Under the pieces are notes generated by a model. That model saw nothing but the letters and a program-made list of their open reading frames with translations. It was not told the DNA's origin and did no database searches. A stretch of 64,000 nucleotides of DNA from Pseudoduganella umbonata. GTDB taxonomy: Bacteria; Pseudomonadota; Gammaproteobacteria; Burkholderiales; Burkholderiaceae_D. Positions 62,877 to 64,000 of the stretch are shown here, piece by piece (positions within the stretch are counted from its first letter, which is position 1; each line of letters begins with the position of its first letter). The stretch is from the NCBI RefSeq assembly GCF_014192225.1, contig NZ_JACHXS010000001.1, forward strand, positions 62,001 through 126,000, written 5' to 3'. Made by a program: the position numbers and the translations under genes.

Positions 62877-64000
62877 ATGAATTTTCAGCAGCAGAATTTT
62901 CTCGAGCCGCCGGCCACGCGCGGCGTGTCGAAGCGGATCGCCGCGGCCCGGCCGCTGGCCACCGCCGCGATGCACGAGCGCGTCGACCTGCTGAAGCTGC
63001 AGGGTGTCGAGGTGATCGACTTTTCGATCGCGATCTCGCACTTCCCGGCACCGGCGCCGGTGCGCGCCGCGGTGCGTGCCGCGCTCGACGAACCGCTGCT
63101 GCCCTATACCGCCGTCGGCGGCCTGCCGGTGCTGCGCGACAGGCTGGCCGCCAAGCTGCGCGATGAAAACCGCATCGGTGCCGCCGGGCGGCACGTGATC
63201 GTCACCAACGGCGCCAAGCAGGCGCTGTACCAGGCGCTGTACGTGATGACCGATCCGGGCGATACCGTGATCGTGCTGCGGCCGCACTGGCCCGCCTATG
63301 TGGCCACCGCGCAGTTGCTGGGACTGCACATCGTGCTGGCGGACCAGCCGGAGGTGGTCGACGAAGCGTTCCTCGCTGCGTTGCCGCCCGCGAAGCTGCT
63401 GATGCTCAACAATCCGCACAACCCCTCCGGCAAGGTGTACACCGCGGCCGAACTGGCGGCCATCCGCACCTGGCTGCGTGCGCGCGGCAGCGCGTGCATC
63501 GTCGACGAGAGTTACGAAAAGCTGATTTTCGATGGCGAGCACTGCAGCCTGGCGGCATGCCCGGACTGGGAAGCGCTGGGCATCGCGACGATCTTCTCGG
63601 CCTCGCAGAGTTACGCGATGATGGGCTGGCGCGCCGGTTTCGCCTGCGCCCCGGCGCCATGGATCAAGGCGATGGAGGCGTTGCAGGGACCGATCACGGC
63701 CGCGGTACCGGCGCTGACCCAGGTCGCGGCCGCGGCGGCGTTCGCGATCGGCGCGGTGCCCGACCTGCTGGCCGACTACCGCGCGCGGCGCGACCTGGTG
63801 GTGGCGCTGTTCGCGCCGGTGCCATGGATCGCCATGGCGGCGCCGGCTTCCGGCCCCTACCTGTGGGGCGACGTGTCGGCGTTGACGGTCGACACGGTGG
63901 CCTTTGCCGAGCGGCTGATCGATGAATACCGCGTGGCGGTGATGCCGGGCGAGGCGCTCGGCTGCCCCGGCTTCATCCGCATCGGCTACATCGCCGACGA
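62877..64000 (+). CDS. Class I/II aminotransferase-like protein with Gln at the PLP lysine (3' end outside window)
   Basis: The frame is open from ATG 62877 to the window end (374 codons). The family layout is clear: HVIVTNGAKQALYQAL, NNPHNPSGKVY, CIVDESYEKLIFDG and then IFSASQSYAMMGWRAGF. In active members the last block is S-x-S-K with the Schiff-base Lys; here the codon is CAG (Gln) at 63604-63615. The C-terminal Arg block FIRIGYIAD is present. It may be a non-catalytic PLP-fold protein, or use another residue. Upstream, 229 bp hold TAAAAT near 62825 but no good promoter. Confidence 0.8.
   Translation, partial: MNFQQQNFLEPPATRGVSKRIAAARPLATAAMHERVDLLKLQGVEVIDFSIAISHFPAPAPVRAAVRAALDEPLLPYTAVGGLPVLRDRLAAKLRDENRIGAAGRHVIVTNGAKQALYQALYVMTDPGDTVIVLRPHWPAYVATAQLLGLHIVLADQPEVVDEAFLAALPPAKLLMLNNPHNPSGKVYTAAELAAIRTWLRARGSACIVDESYEKLIFDGEHCSLAACPDWEALGIATIFSASQSYAMMGWRAGFACAPAPWIKAMEALQGPITAAVPALTQVAAAAAFAIGAVPDLLADYRARRDLVVALFAPVPWIAMAAPASGPYLWGDVSALTVDTVAFAERLIDEYRVAVMPGEALGCPGFIRIGYIAD

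Overview
The window is GC-rich, tightly packed bacterial DNA. It carries a PEP-CTERM protein with a sigma-54 promoter, beta-proteobacterial porins and IclR-controlled protocatechuate genes. The best guess is a plant- or soil-associated member of the Oxalobacteraceae (Massilia / Duganella / Pseudoduganella group). That assignment comes from gene content and style only; no rRNA or tRNA gene was seen.

Layout. 1-6.5 kb: pectin use, with a Tat-exported GH28 polygalacturonase (cut by the window start), a PL10 pectate lyase, and a convergent secreted six-hairpin glycosidase. A methionine aminopeptidase with a 28-codon coupled leader ORF sits between them. 6.5-19.2 kb: mixed housekeeping genes, including a GFA protein, YjbQ, an OmpA-like protein hit at its stop codon by an IS1595-type element, RNase Z, an AI-2E transporter, a YdeP-like molybdoprotein, a chemoreceptor, and an alpha/beta hydrolase behind an SDR remnant. 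19.3-25.4 kb: the PEP-CTERM protein with three upstream repeats, a large decayed NRPS-like protein, and a 2-hydroxyacid dehydrogenase.

25.5-57.7 kb is a supercluster for lignin- and plant-derived aromatics that converges on protocatechuate. Feeder routes are vanAB (vanillate), pobA (4-hydroxybenzoate), and aroQ / aroE / two split QuiC-like genes (quinate and shikimate via 3-dehydroshikimate). Ring cleavage uses pcaHG, pcaB and a PcaC-PcaD fusion, and pcaI, pcaJ and pcaF finish to succinyl-CoA and acetyl-CoA. Uptake genes are two porins, two MFS carriers, a LivHMGF-type ABC transporter, and two solute-binding proteins lying away from it. Three IclR proteins, one MarR and one AraC protein each face the genes they probably control, and several operators are visible. 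Inside this cluster lies an unrecognised two-gene module (44.9-47.1 kb) that shares a duplicated domain, one copy fused to a metzincin-like protease.

57.8-64 kb: small membrane and secreted proteins, a zinc alcohol dehydrogenase, a His-rich membrane protein, a FAD-Rieske oxidoreductase, a Nudix hydrolase, and an aminotransferase cut by the window end whose PLP lysine position reads Gln.

Two genome-wide habits stand out. First, at many genes the last codons plus the stop codon are duplicated in tandem just downstream, with periods of 8, 13, 14, 15, 16, 33 or 72 bp. Second, a dispersed hairpin element built on GGTGTCNGACACC sits at four gene ends.
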